Of a stretch of 64,000 nt of DNA, positions 55,417 to 64,000 are shown piece by piece (position 1 is the stretch's first letter; every line of letters begins with the position of its first letter). Where the stretch lies: assembly GCA_900596015.1 (NCBI GenBank), contig UVIF01000001.1, positions 390,513 to 454,512 of the forward strand. Direction: 5' to 3'. This DNA comes from Pseudomonas viridiflava. GTDB taxonomy: Bacteria > Pseudomonadota > Gammaproteobacteria > Pseudomonadales > Pseudomonadaceae. Below the pieces are notes generated by a model. It saw only the letters and a program-made list of their open reading frames with translations, was not told the origin of the DNA and searched no databases. A program made the position numbers and the translations under genes.

Positions 55417-56013
55417 GTGAAACAATTGATCGATTTCATCCCGCTGCTCCTGTTCCTCATCGTCTACAAGACCGACCCGCACATGGTCGACCTGGCGGGC
55501 CACAGCTTCGAACTGGGCGGCATTTTCAGCGCTACCAAGGTGCTCATCGCCAGTTCGGTGATCGTCTATGGCCTGCTGTTCCTCAAGCAGCGCAAACTGG
55601 AAAAGGGCCAGTGGCTGACCCTGATCGCCTGCCTGGTGTTTGGCAGCCTGACCCTGGCCTTCCATAGCGAGACCTTCCTCAAGTGGAAGGCGCCGGTGGT
55701 CAACTGGCTGTTCGCGCTGGCGTTCGCCGGCAGCCATTTCATCGGCAAGCAACTGCTGATCAAGCGCATGATGGGCCACGCGCTGACCCTGCCCGACCCG
55801 ATCTGGGCGAAACTCAACGTTGCGTGGGTGGTCTTCTTCTTGTTCTGCGGTGCCGCCAACTTGTTCGTGGCCTTTACGTTCGAGCAGTTCTGGGTCGACT
55901 TCAAAGTGTTCGGCAGCCTGGCCATGACCTTGCTGTTCCTGGTGGGCCAGGGTATCTACCTGTCCCGTCACCTGCATGATTCCGATCGTACAACACCTAA
56001 AACCGAGGATTGA
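55417..56013 (+). CDS. yciB: Inner-membrane septation protein A
   Basis: 198 residues from a GTG at 55417 ([18 protein letters not shown]). Five membrane segments with the YciB blocks [31 protein letters not shown] and [11 protein letters not shown]. Involved in cell-envelope integrity with DcrB/ZipA in E. coli. An upstream in-frame ATG exists but precedes any membrane segment. The stop overlaps the yciI region closely. Confidence 0.93.
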   Translation: MKQLIDFIPLLLFLIVYKTDPHMVDLAGHSFELGGIFSATKVLIASSVIVYGLLFLKQRKLEKGQWLTLIACLVFGSLTLAFHSETFLKWKAPVVNWLFALAFAGSHFIGKQLLIKRMMGHALTLPDPIWAKLNVAWVVFFLFCGAANLFVAFTFEQFWVDFKVFGSLAMTLLFLVGQGIYLSRHLHDSDRTTPKTED

Positions 56014-56014
56014 C

Positions 56015-56323
56015 ATGCTCTACGCCATCATTGCCACCGACACGCCCAACTCCCTGGAAAAGCGCATGGCCGCACGGCCTGAGCACCTGGAGCGCTTGAA
56101 ACAGCTGGAAGCCGCCGGGCAACTGGTACTGGCCGGGCCTCACCCCGCCATCGACAGCAATGACCCCGGCGAAAGCGGTTTCAGCGGCAGCCTCATCGTG
56201 GCCCGCTTCGAGTCCCTGGACGAAGCCCAGGCCTGGGCCGGCGCCGACCCGTTCGTTGCCGCCGGGGTCTACAAGGACGTGCTGGTCAAACCTTTCCGGC
56301 AGACCTTGCCTGCGCCTGAATGA
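56015..56323 (+). CDS. yciI: YciI-family protein
   Basis: 102 residues from the ATG at 56015 (GAGGA upstream). Ferredoxin-like fold with the YciI signature His-Asp motif: [32 protein letters not shown] and GPHPAI, and a C-terminal [17 protein letters not shown]. Small-molecule enzyme of unknown substrate. Overlaps the yciB end region and precedes the cpxR-like gene by 8 bases. Confidence 0.93.
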   Translation: MLYAIIATDTPNSLEKRMAARPEHLERLKQLEAAGQLVLAGPHPAIDSNDPGESGFSGSLIVARFESLDEAQAWAGADPFVAAGVYKDVLVKPFRQTLPAPE

Positions 56324-56331
56324 ACATTTAA

Positions 56332-57009
56332 ATGAGCGATCTGCTACTGATCGACGATGACGTCGAGCTGTGTGAACTGCTGAACAGCTGGTTGAGCCAG
56401 GAAGGTTTTCAGGTTCGCGCCTGCCACGACGGCAGCAGCGCGCGCAAGGCCCTGGCCGAGCTGGCACCGGCGGCCGTGGTGCTCGACGTCATGCTGCCCG
56501 ACGGCAGCGGCCTGGAACTGCTCAAGCAGCTGCGCAGCGAACACGCCGAGTTGCCAGTGCTGATGCTCTCGGCGCGGGGCGAGCCGCTGGATCGCATCCT
56601 GGGCCTGGAACTGGGCGCAGACGACTACCTGGCCAAACCCTGCGATCCGCGCGAGCTGACGGCGCGTCTGCGCGCGGTACTGCGTCGCAGTCATCCGGTT
56701 GCGGTGGCGGGGCAGATGGAGCTGGGCGACCTGTGCTTCAGTCCGGCCCGCGGCGTGGTCAGCATCGATCAGCACGACATCAACCTGACCGTGTCCGAAA
56801 GCCGCCTGCTCGAGGCACTGATGCGCCAGCCGGGCGAGCCACTGGAGAAACAGGAGCTGGCGCAGATCGCGCTGGGCCGCAAGCTCACCCTCTACGACCG
56901 CAGCCTGGACATGCACGTCAGCAATCTGCGCAAGAAGATCGGCCCGCATGCCGACGGCCGCCCGCGGATCATGGCCCTGCGCAGCCGTGGCTATTTCTAC
57001 GCGCAGTAG
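56332..57009 (+). CDS. cpxR: CpxR-like OmpR-family response regulator
   Basis: 225 residues. Receiver domain with acidic pocket LLLIDDDVEL, phospho-Asp in AVVLDVMLPDGSGLE and Lys in YLAKPCDPRE; C-terminal winged helix (SESRLLEALMRQPGEP; DMHVSNLRKKIG). The order CpxR / small LTxxQ protein / CpxA matches PA3204-PA3206. It controls envelope stress and efflux in P. aeruginosa. The symbol is by orthology of arrangement. Confidence 0.87.
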   Translation: MSDLLLIDDDVELCELLNSWLSQEGFQVRACHDGSSARKALAELAPAAVVLDVMLPDGSGLELLKQLRSEHAELPVLMLSARGEPLDRILGLELGADDYLAKPCDPRELTARLRAVLRRSHPVAVAGQMELGDLCFSPARGVVSIDQHDINLTVSESRLLEALMRQPGEPLEKQELAQIALGRKLTLYDRSLDMHVSNLRKKIGPHADGRPRIMALRSRGYFYAQ

Positions 57010-57162
57010 CTGCCGCTGCGTGCGGCGCAAACGGTGGGGTTTGTAAATGCCACCCGCGTCATGTCTTTACACAAGCCTTACGCGGCATTGACCGCGCCTG
57101 ACCTTGATCTCCATAAACTGGGCACATCCGGTAAACACCGGGAACCAGACAGGAGATTCACC

Positions 57163-57606
57163 ATGCGCAAGACCACACTCGCAATGCTGTTCGCCGCTAC
57201 CCTGCCGACCCTGGCGATGGCCATGCCGCAGGGCGGCCCTGACGGTTTCGGCCCAGGCCCAGGCCCTGGCAAGGGCGGCCCAGGCCCTCGTGGCGGCGAG
57301 CCGTTCGCCCAGCTCGACCTGACCCACGAGCAACGCACCCAGGTGGGCAAACTGATGGGCGAAGAACGCCATCAGCAGCGCGACATCACCAAGAAGTACC
57401 TGGACAAGCTGCCGGCGGCCGATCGCAAGGCCATGGAAGATGAAATCAAGGCCAACCACGACAAGGCCCAGGCCGACGTACGTGCGGTGCTCAAGCCCGA
57501 ACAGCAGAAGCAGTTCGACGAAATGAAAAAGAAGCAGGACGAGCGCCGCGCCGAATGGGCCGAATTCCAGGCCTGGAAAGCCCAGCAAGGCAAGAAAACC
57601 CAGTAA
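57163..57606 (+). CDS. Spy/CpxP-like periplasmic protein
   Basis: 147 residues from the ATG at 57163 (AGGAG 7 bases upstream). Signal peptide about 1-22 (MRKTTLAMLFAATLPTLAMA), a Gly/Pro-rich linker (GPGPGPGKGGPGPRGG), then a helical LTxxQ-type domain (LDLTHEQRTQVGKLM; then LKPEQQKQFDEM repeats). CpxP inhibits CpxA until misfolded proteins titrate it; Spy is a chaperone. Location between regulator and kinase supports that role. Confidence 0.86.
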   Translation: MRKTTLAMLFAATLPTLAMAMPQGGPDGFGPGPGPGKGGPGPRGGEPFAQLDLTHEQRTQVGKLMGEERHQQRDITKKYLDKLPAADRKAMEDEIKANHDKAQADVRAVLKPEQQKQFDEMKKKQDERRAEWAEFQAWKAQQGKKTQ

Positions 57607-57623
57607 TATCGGCGCAAGCCCCC

Positions 57624-57658
57624 AGCCCGGTCCGCGCATGCGTACCGGGCTTCTTTCA
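57624..57658 (+). terminator. Hairpin between spy-like gene and cpxA
   Basis: Eight-base perfect stem AGCCCGGT/ACCGGGCT (57624-57631 and 57644-57651) with a small inner palindrome, then TTCTTTCATT. The T tract is interrupted, so it may be a weak terminator or an attenuator setting the ratio of Spy-like protein to kinase. Confidence 0.5.
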
Positions 57659-57672
57659 TTGAGGAATTTGCC

Positions 57673-59007
57673 TTGCGTTCACTGTTCTGGCGCATCCTGG
57701 CCAGCTTCTGGCTGGCCATCGCCCTGGTAGCCGGCCTCTCGGTGCTGCTAGGCCACATGTTGAACCAGGACACCTGGATCCTCAGTCGGCACCCGGCGGT
57801 GAAGCATTTCGCCCAGGACTGGGTGGAGCGGTACGAAAGCAAAGGCGCCGAGGCGGCCCAGGAACTGCTCGAACAGCGCAAGCGTCGCTATCGCATCGAC
57901 ACCCAGGTCCTCAACGAAGCCGGCGAGGCGGTGGTGCCGGGGACCTTCCCGCGCCGCGCCGAAGCCTTCGAGGCGCGCCACAACGAAGCCGATCGCGACC
58001 TGCCGTGGCGTCGGCTGACGGCGGACTACACCAGCCCCACCACGGGCGACACCTACCTGCTGATCTACCGCATTCCCCACCCCGAACTCGACTCGTGGCA
58101 CCGCGACTCCCTGCTCATGCCGATCAGCGCGCTGGTGATCGCCCTGGTCGTGCTGACGCTGTTCAGCCTGATGGTGACGTTGTCCATCACGCGCCCCCTG
58201 AGCCGGCTGCGCGGTGCCGTGCACGAGTTGGGGCAGACCACCTATCAGCAGAACAGCCTGGCGCAACTGGCCAGCCGTCGCGATGAATTCGGCGTGCTGG
58301 CCCGCGATTTCAACCGCATGGGCGCACGCCTGCAGAGCTTGATCGGTAGCCAGCGACAGCTGTTGCGCGACGTATCCCATGAGTTGCGCTCGCCGCTGGC
58401 GCGGCTACGCATCGCCTTGGCCCTCGCGGAACGGGCCGAGCCCGCCCAGCGCGACCTGTTGTGGCCGCGCCTGACCCGTGAATGCGATCGGCTTGAAGCC
58501 TTGATCAGCGAGATCCTGGTGCTGGCGCGGGTCGACGCGGAACAGGCCACGGCCGAGGATGTGGACCTGCCAGCACTCCTGCAGGCCGTACGCAAGGATG
58601 CCTTGATCGCGGTCCCGGAGCAGGCCATCGAACTGGACATTGCCGCGCACCTTGCGCTGCAGGGCTGGCCAACCATGATCGAACGGGCCGTGGACAACCT
58701 GTTGCGCAACGCCCTGCGCTTCAACCCCGGGCCCGCACCGGTCGTGCTGTCGGCGCAACAGGTGGAAGGGCGCGTGCGCATCAGCGTTCGCGATTACGGT
58801 CCGGGCGTGGCGGAGGAACACCTGGCGCGCCTGAGCGAGCCGTTCTTTCGCGCGCCAGGGCAGAGCGCCGCTGGTCATGGCCTGGGACTGGCCATCGCGC
58901 GCCGCGCCGCCGAGCGACATGGCGGCAGCCTGCACCTGGAAAACCACCCCCAAGGCGGCTTGATCGCGACCCTGGACCTGCCGCCGGTGCCGGTGGTAGT
59001 GGCCTAG
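57673..59007 (+). CDS. cpxA: CpxA-like sensor histidine kinase
   Basis: 444 residues from a TTG at 57673, supported by GAGGAA 8 bases upstream. TM1 (about 10-30), periplasmic sensor (about 35-150), TM2 (about 155-175), HAMP, phospho-acceptor His in RDVSHELRSPLARLR, ATPase motifs NLLRNALRF, DYGPGV and HGLGLAIARRAAERHGG. The TTG start may lower kinase yield relative to the regulator. A hairpin lies 15 bases upstream of its ribosome site. Confidence 0.87.
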   Translation: MRSLFWRILASFWLAIALVAGLSVLLGHMLNQDTWILSRHPAVKHFAQDWVERYESKGAEAAQELLEQRKRRYRIDTQVLNEAGEAVVPGTFPRRAEAFEARHNEADRDLPWRRLTADYTSPTTGDTYLLIYRIPHPELDSWHRDSLLMPISALVIALVVLTLFSLMVTLSITRPLSRLRGAVHELGQTTYQQNSLAQLASRRDEFGVLARDFNRMGARLQSLIGSQRQLLRDVSHELRSPLARLRIALALAERAEPAQRDLLWPRLTRECDRLEALISEILVLARVDAEQATAEDVDLPALLQAVRKDALIAVPEQAIELDIAAHLALQGWPTMIERAVDNLLRNALRFNPGPAPVVLSAQQVEGRVRISVRDYGPGVAEEHLARLSEPFFRAPGQSAAGHGLGLAIARRAAERHGGSLHLENHPQGGLIATLDLPPVPVVVA

Positions 59008-59041
59008 ACCGCCGCGCTCATTGGTTTCGGGCCTGAACGCT

Positions 59042-59605
59042 TCAGGCCTCGACGCCCCAGGCTTGAACGAAGTCGGCGGTAGCCAGCGCTGGTGCTTCGC
59101 GCAACTCTCGCGCCGGCGTGCCCAGGTACAGGAAGCCGATGATCTGTTCGCCTTCGATCAGGCCCAGTTTGCCGGCCACATAAGGCGCATAGGACAGCTC
59201 ACCGGTGCGCCACACTCCACCCAGCCCTTGCGCGTTGGCCGCCAGCAGAATGCCATGGGCGGCGCAGCCCGCCGCCAGCAGTTGCTCGCTCTGCGGCACC
59301 TTGCGGTGCTCCTGCAAGCGGGCAATCACTACCACCACCAGGGGCGCGCGCAACGGCATGTTGCGGGCTTTTTCCAACGCCGCTTCGCCCGCCTCGGGGT
59401 TGAGCGCAGTGGCCTCGGCCAGTACTTCGCCAAGCTGCTGCAAGCCTTCTCCTTCGACGGTGAGAAAACGCCACGGCCGCAGCTGGCCGTGGTCGGGTGC
59501 GCGCAGCGCGGCCTGGAACAGCACTTCACGTTGCGCGGCCGTCGGCGCGGGCGCCATGAGCCGGGGAGCTGAAACACGATTGAGCAAAACCTCGAGCGCC
59601 TCCAT
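59042..59605 (-). CDS. Nitroreductase family protein (YdjA-like)
   Basis: 187 residues from the ATG at 59605, which has AGGAGG 6 bases upstream (a TTG two codons earlier is less likely). FMN-binding blocks: PDHGQLRPWRFLTVEGEG, AAGCAAHGILLAANAQGLGG and the C-terminal LYLGTPAREL. Short subfamily with one FMN per monomer. Physiological substrate unknown. Confidence 0.9.
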   Translation of the reverse strand: MEALEVLLNRVSAPRLMAPAPTAAQREVLFQAALRAPDHGQLRPWRFLTVEGEGLQQLGEVLAEATALNPEAGEAALEKARNMPLRAPLVVVVIARLQEHRKVPQSEQLLAAGCAAHGILLAANAQGLGGVWRTGELSYAPYVAGKLGLIEGEQIIGFLYLGTPARELREAPALATADFVQAWGVEA

Positions 59606-59729
59606 GGGCAACCTCCTGTCGAACGATAAGCCGCTATTCTAGACCCAAGCGGCCTTCGCCTGCCGGGTTTACATGCTGCGGCCCGCAGGTAGAATGGCGG
59701 CCCTTTCCTTCATGGCCAGAGCTGACCCC

Positions 59730-61184
59730 ATGGCGTTGCCGACCCTGCGCATCATCGGTTTCATTATCGGCATCTTCCTGATCACCCTGGCCGTGAGCAT
59801 GGTCGTGCCCATGGGCACGCTGGTGGTGTTCGAGCGCACCGAAGACATCCAGTCGTTCCTGTGGGCCAGCCTGATCACCTTCGTCGCCGGCCTGATGCTG
59901 GTGCTGCCGGGCCGCCCCGACAACGTCAACCTGCGGCCGCGCGACATGTACCTGCTCACGGTCAGCAGCTGGGTAGTAGTGTGCGTGTTCGCCGCCCTGC
60001 CCTTTCTGCTGACTCAGCACATCAGCTACACCGACGCTTTTTTCGAAAGCATGTCGGGCATTACTGCCACCGGCTCGACGGTGCTCAGTCATCTGGACGA
60101 GATGTCACCGGGCATCCTCATGTGGCGCTCGATGCTGCACTGGCTGGGCGGCATCGGCTTCATCGGCATGGCCGTGGCCATTCTGCCGCTGTTGCGCATT
60201 GGTGGCATGCGTCTGTTCCAGACCGAATCCAGCGACCGCTCTGAAAAAGTCATGCCGCGCTCGCACATGGTCGCCAAATTCATCGTGCTGGTGTATGTCG
60301 GCTTCACCGCCTTGGGCACCCTGGGCTTCTGGTTGGCAGGGATGAGCCCATTCGATGCGGTCAACCACGCCATGTCAGCCATTTCCACCGGTGGTTTCTC
60401 GACGTCCGACCTGTCCCTGGGCAAGTGGCAGCAACCGGCTGTGCACTGGGTGGCCATCGTGGTGATGATTCTGGGCAGCCTGCCGTTCGCGCTCTACGTC
60501 TCGACCTTGCGCGGCAACCGCCAGGCGCTGCTGCGCGACCAGCAGGTGCAGGGCATGCTGATTTTGTTGATTGCCACCTGGCTGGTGCTGGGTACCTGGT
60601 ACTGGGCCACCACCGAGCTGCCATGGTGGACGGCATTCCGCCACGTGGCCCTGAACGTCACCTCGGTGGTGACCACCACGGGCTTCGCCTTGGGCGACTA
60701 CAGCCTGTGGGGCAATTTCTCGCTGATGCTGTTTTTCTACCTGGGCTTCATCGGCGGCTGCTCGGGCTCGACCGCCGGCGGAATCAAGATATTCCGCTTC
60801 CAGGTGGCCTATATCCTGCTCAAGTCCAACCTCAACCAACTGATTCATCCGCGCGCAGTGATCAAACAGAAATACAACGGCCATCGCCTCGATGAGGAAA
60901 TCGTCAGGTCGATCCTGACGTTCTCGTTCTTCTTCGGCTTTACCGTCGGCATCATCGCCCTGGCATTGTCACTGCTGGGGCTGGATTGGATGACTGCGCT
61001 GACCGGCGCCGCCAGCACGGTTTCCGGTGTGGGGCCCGGGCTGGGCGAGGTGATAGGGCCGGCCGGCAACTTCGCCACGCTGCCCGATGCGGCGAAGTGG
61101 ATTCTGGCGCTGGGCATGCTGCTGGGCCGACTGGAAATCATCACCGTGCTGATCCTGTGCATGCCGGCGTTCTGGCGACACTGA
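59730..61184 (+). CDS. trkH: Trk-type potassium transporter subunit TrkH
   Basis: 484 residues from the ATG at 59730, the standard TrkH length; a possible start six codons upstream lacks a ribosome site. Four selectivity-filter loops with the expected Gly are visible: ITATGST, ISTGGFS, VTTTGFA and VSGVGPG. Works with the TrkA NAD-binding subunit (not in this window). GAGC precedes the ATG only weakly. Confidence 0.94.
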   Translation: MALPTLRIIGFIIGIFLITLAVSMVVPMGTLVVFERTEDIQSFLWASLITFVAGLMLVLPGRPDNVNLRPRDMYLLTVSSWVVVCVFAALPFLLTQHISYTDAFFESMSGITATGSTVLSHLDEMSPGILMWRSMLHWLGGIGFIGMAVAILPLLRIGGMRLFQTESSDRSEKVMPRSHMVAKFIVLVYVGFTALGTLGFWLAGMSPFDAVNHAMSAISTGGFSTSDLSLGKWQQPAVHWVAIVVMILGSLPFALYVSTLRGNRQALLRDQQVQGMLILLIATWLVLGTWYWATTELPWWTAFRHVALNVTSVVTTTGFALGDYSLWGNFSLMLFFYLGFIGGCSGSTAGGIKIFRFQVAYILLKSNLNQLIHPRAVIKQKYNGHRLDEEIVRSILTFSFFFGFTVGIIALALSLLGLDWMTALTGAASTVSGVGPGLGEVIGPAGNFATLPDAAKWILALGMLLGRLEIITVLILCMPAFWRH

Positions 61185-61201
61185 TCCAGACCGGCTGAAG
61201 T

Positions 61202-61510
61202 CTACTCCGGTGTTGCGCGCCGGGTTTCGTTGTGACCCAGGTCGCGTGCGGGGTCGATCAGGTCACGGATGCGCTGCTTGAGCACCTTGGCCTCGGGAAA
61301 GCCGCCATCGGCCTTGCGCTCCCAGACCTGCACACCGTCACAGGTGATGTGAAAACTGCCGCCGCTGGCGGGCGCCAACGCCACCTGCCCCAGGTCCTCG
61401 CCAAAGGTGCTGAGCAGCTCCTGGGCCAGCCACGCGGCGCGCAGCAACCATTGGCATTGCGTGCAGTAGGTGATCACCACCTGAGGCTTGTGTGCGGTCG
61501 CATCGTTCAC
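61202..61510 (-). CDS. SelT/SelW/SelH (Rdx) family protein, Cys form
   Basis: 102 residues. The Rdx CxxC site is YCTQCQWLLRAAWLAQEL, with Cys where eukaryotic relatives have selenocysteine. Thioredoxin-like fold; probable redox partner. Its ATG overlaps the stop of the FimV-like gene (ATGA), so expression is coupled to that gene. Confidence 0.9.
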   Translation of the reverse strand: MNDATAHKPQVVITYCTQCQWLLRAAWLAQELLSTFGEDLGQVALAPASGGSFHITCDGVQVWERKADGGFPEAKVLKQRIRDLIDPARDLGHNETRRATPE

Positions 61511-63630
61511 GCTTCATCCATCCGATTCAGCAACTGCCGTGCCGCCTGCTTGCAGGAGTCATCGCCCTCGCGCAGCAGTTCGTGCAGGAGTGCGCTGGCT
61601 TCGCTGGTGTCGCCCTCGTCGAGCAACTGCTGGGCTTGATCGAGCTTCTGCGCCGAAGCGTGCTGCAGCTCCAGATCGTCGAAATCCACGGTCAGGGCAT
61701 CGAGCTCCGGCAGGTCGCTGTCGGCGATGAAGCTGTCGAGGAAATCGTTGTCGATATCATCCTGGGTCTTTCCAGCCGGTGCGTCATCCTGCTGAAGGAA
61801 CGGCTCGTCCTCGACATCGGCGAAGTCGCTGAGAAACTGCTCTTCGGGCATCTCGAAGACTTCCGGCAGTTCCTTCAGATTGCTGGTGAACGCCAGGTCC
61901 ATTTCGGCCTCGGGCGGCGTCTCGATGACCGCAGGCTTGCCCTTGGGAGCCGGCGCATCACCGAACGGGCTGACCAACGCCCAATCGGCGTCCATCGACA
62001 AGTCATCGAGATTGAGCTGGAATTCGTCGTCCTGTTCGCGCAGCTGAGCTGCCCGAGCTGATGTTTCAGGCGGGGCCAGATCGAGATCGGGCAGCTCGAA
62101 TTCCAGCTCGGGTTCCGGCTCGGGCTCATGCTCAGCTTTCGGAGCGGGCGGCACCAATGCCGCAACCGCCGCAGGGGTTGCCAGTGCAGTTGCTGCCGCT
62201 GCCGCTGCCGGTGGCAGACCATTGGTTGCCGTTGACGGTGCCTGCGCAGGCGCAGGTTCGAGGCTGGGAAAGCGGCTGCGTATCTCGGCCAGCGTCGCTG
62301 CGCTGAATCCTGCAGCCAGCAACAGGCTTTCCTGCTCGGCGAAGCCCTTGGCATTGCCTTGCTGGCCCAGCACTTCAAGCATGCGCACGCGCAGGTCGGT
62401 ACGTTCCGGCTGCTTGGCCAGCCCGTCACGCAGAATGCCCAGCGCTTCGTTGAAGCGGCCGTAGGCAATGTAAATGCTCGCACCGTCGAGGGCGTCGGTG
62501 GCCGTCGGTGTTTCACGGCGTACCACCGGCGCAGGCTCGGCGCGCGTCGGCGCCGTGGCGGCCACCTGCGCAGTTGCCGGCACGCCGACGGGCGACGCCG
62601 CCCGGGCCGGCTGGGTGACGACCGGCTCGAACGCGTCCTGCAGCGCGCTCGACTTGCGCTGTCGTTGGCGGCGCAACAGCAGCAACAGGGCAATGATCAG
62701 CAGCAGTGCCGCAACCAGGGCCAGGATGTTCAACCAGCCACTGCCATCCTCCACCAGTGCCGGTGCCGGTGCCGGCATGGCAACCGCTGCGGGTGGGGCA
62801 GATGCAGGCGCAGGCGTCGGCGTTGCCGCAGGCGCAGCGGGTGCCGTTGCGGGAGTCGTTGCGGGAGCAGCGGACGAGTCGGCCTCGGCCGCAGGGGTTT
62901 CGGCCATGCGTGCCTGCAGTTGGGCGACCTGCTTGTCCTTGTCGGCTACCTGCGCCTCCAGGCTCTGCAGGCGCGCCTGCACTTCGTCGAAGCTCTTCTG
63001 CAGTTGCTGGTTTTCCAGGGCGGCGGCGGCCAGTTGCGCAGCGTCCTGCGCAGCGGCCCTGGCAGGCCCCTGTTTGGCAGGTTCGCTGGCGGCCGGCGCA
63101 GCGGCACTCGTGGCCCTGGGTTTGGTCGGCGCTGCTGCCGGCGGCTGGGCACTTGCCTGCACTGGCTGCATGCGCTGGGGCGCACGGTCCGCGAGGCCCG
63201 GCCCCATCCCCGGTGGGTCGAGCAACACGGTGAAGGCGCGGAGCAACTGCCCATTCGGCCGACCGACCTGAATCACGAAACTCATGAAGGGTTCGGTAAC
63301 CACTTTGCTGGAGCTGACATGAATGACCTTGCGCCCGCCGCTGAAATCGGGCGAGAACTTCAGGTCGTTGAGGAAGAAACTGCGTTCCACCCCCGCCCTG
63401 GCGAACTCTTCGGCCGTCGCCAGGCTGGCACTGATGTCGTCCTGCTCCAGCCCTGCGGTGTCGAGCAAGGCGATATCGGCACGAAACGGCTGGTTGAGCG
63501 ACGAGCGCAGGGTAAGCTCGCCAAGGCCCAGCGCGGACGCGGCCGTGGAGTAGCACAGCGCAATGGCCCATACCGATGCCAGCAGACGACGTGAAGCAAA
63601 CCTTGAACGCGACGGTATACGCACTTGCAT
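61507..63630 (-). CDS. FimV/HubP-family protein without a visible LysM domain
   Basis: 707 residues from the ATG at 63630. Signal peptide about 10-35 (ASVWAIALCYSTAASALG), FimV N-terminal domain (about 40-145; LGELTLRSSLNQPFRADIAL), Ala/Pro-rich linker, coiled coil (QQLQKSFDEVQARLQSLEAQ), a membrane segment near 305-325, a TPR-like part (SIYIAYGRFNEALGILRDGL) and an acidic C-terminus with a FimV C-terminal-like motif (FLDSFIADSDLPELDAL). The peptidoglycan-binding LysM motif of FimV is not apparent. The canonical fimV lies elsewhere in Pseudomonas (beside asd), so this is probably a paralogue. Confidence 0.8.
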   Translation of the reverse strand: MQVRIPSRSRFASRRLLASVWAIALCYSTAASALGLGELTLRSSLNQPFRADIALLDTAGLEQDDISASLATAEEFARAGVERSFFLNDLKFSPDFSGGRKVIHVSSSKVVTEPFMSFVIQVGRPNGQLLRAFTVLLDPPGMGPGLADRAPQRMQPVQASAQPPAAAPTKPRATSAAAPAASEPAKQGPARAAAQDAAQLAAAALENQQLQKSFDEVQARLQSLEAQVADKDKQVAQLQARMAETPAAEADSSAAPATTPATAPAAPAATPTPAPASAPPAAVAMPAPAPALVEDGSGWLNILALVAALLLIIALLLLLRRQRQRKSSALQDAFEPVVTQPARAASPVGVPATAQVAATAPTRAEPAPVVRRETPTATDALDGASIYIAYGRFNEALGILRDGLAKQPERTDLRVRMLEVLGQQGNAKGFAEQESLLLAAGFSAATLAEIRSRFPSLEPAPAQAPSTATNGLPPAAAAAATALATPAAVAALVPPAPKAEHEPEPEPELEFELPDLDLAPPETSARAAQLREQDDEFQLNLDDLSMDADWALVSPFGDAPAPKGKPAVIETPPEAEMDLAFTSNLKELPEVFEMPEEQFLSDFADVEDEPFLQQDDAPAGKTQDDIDNDFLDSFIADSDLPELDALTVDFDDLELQHASAQKLDQAQQLLDEGDTSEASALLHELLREGDDSCKQAARQLLNRMDEA

Positions 63631-63712
63631 GGGAATCCCTTGAAGACCGACATCCAATAACTTTATAGCCCGTACGGCCCACTTGCTCCAAGCGGGTGAC
63701 GGCCCGTTGACT

Positions 63713-64000
63713 TCAGGATTTCTTTTCCAGATTCGCCAGGATGCGGCTGTGTACCCGCATGGCGGTGCTCAGTTCGTCTTCGTCGACACCCATGAACAGC
63801 TCGGCACGCAGGGCGTTGGCGATGGTTTCGATCTGCTCGATCAGCGGCCGTGCGGGCGGGCACAGCGTGATCTTCTTGGCCCGACGGTCTTCAACCACGG
63901 CCTGACGCTCGACCAGGCCCTGGGCTTCGAGGCTGTCCAGCAAGCGTGCCAGGGTCGGGCCTTCGACACCCACGCTCTGCGCCAGCTCGCGCTGGGTCGG
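63713..64000 (-). CDS. MarR/SlyA family regulator (5' part beyond window edge)
   Basis: The open frame runs from the stop at 63713 to the right edge. Visible is the recognition helix and wing (PTLARLLDSLEAQGLVERQ; VVEDRRAKKITLCPPA) and a C-terminal dimerisation helix (LSTAMRVHSRILANLEKK). Residues upstream read PTQRELAQSVGVEG, so the gene extends right past 64000. Ligand and targets unknown. Confidence 0.82.
   Translation of the reverse strand, partial: PTQRELAQSVGVEGPTLARLLDSLEAQGLVERQAVVEDRRAKKITLCPPARPLIEQIETIANALRAELFMGVDEDELSTAMRVHSRILANLEKKS

Noticed and set aside
57043-57135. Possible CpxR boxes before the Spy-like gene (GTAAA at 57043 and 57131, TTTAC at 57066)
   Set aside because: The spacing and orientation do not match the tandem GTAAA-N5-GTAAA box, so I do not claim autoregulation from this.

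Overview
The window is about 64 kb of GC-rich, densely coding chromosome from a fluorescent Pseudomonas, most likely of the P. putida group. The supports are Pseudomonas-type gene neighbourhoods (a PA1611-type hybrid kinase beside fabAB; an SSS-type kinase beside rmuC; YciB-YciI-CpxR-Spy-CpxA; the PHP-YciO-ScpA-ScpB string), proteobacterial codon use, and many short REP elements carrying the core GTAGGAGCGG...CCGCGAAGG, typical of P. putida-type intergenic repeats. I saw no rRNA, tRNA, CRISPR, phage, transposase or plasmid gene.

Left part (1-29.5 kb) is core genome: batB/batC-like and batD genes; a leftward gpsA operon (gpsA, DUF4389, sixA, hotdog thioesterase, DUF4892, AI-2E permease); the hybrid kinase, then fabA-fabB behind a promoter with a DesT-like palindrome; an OsmC protein; a dienelactone hydrolase; htpG behind a near-perfect sigma-32 promoter; a small lipoprotein; a DeaD-type RNA helicase with a long leader; a crotonase, spermidine-synthase-like protein, TSUP permease, OhrR-like and GntR regulators, an LplT-like MFS carrier, an MxtR-like solute-symporter/kinase fusion, rmuC and a Sel1-like protein.

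Middle part (29.5-52.2 kb) looks accessory and is bounded on both sides by REP clusters. It holds (a) a nine-gene, tightly overlapping leftward operon with an SsuABC-type importer, a sugar-epimerase-like protein, an SDR, an ATZ/TRZ-type amidohydrolase, an arylmalonate-decarboxylase-like protein, a dihydropyrimidinase and a FAH-type hydratase; (b) a divergent GntR regulator with a hydantoin-racemase homologue that has lost both catalytic cysteines; (c) an amidase divergent from a PotABCD-type importer that ends in a paralogous GntR regulator; (d) a PuuE-like deacetylase, RpiR regulator, class V aminotransferase and polar amino-acid ABC importer. I infer that (a)-(c) are one catabolic system for a cyclic amide, hydantoin or other N-heterocycle; its true substrate cannot be read from sequence. 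Both divergent control regions carry TTGTG-centred inverted motifs that may be shared operators.

Right part (52.2-64 kb) is core again: scpB, scpA, yciO, a PHP exonuclease, yciB, yciI, a CpxR/Spy-like/CpxA stress module, a nitroreductase, trkH, a SelW-like protein, a FimV-family protein without a visible LysM domain, and the 3' part of a MarR regulator cut by the window edge.
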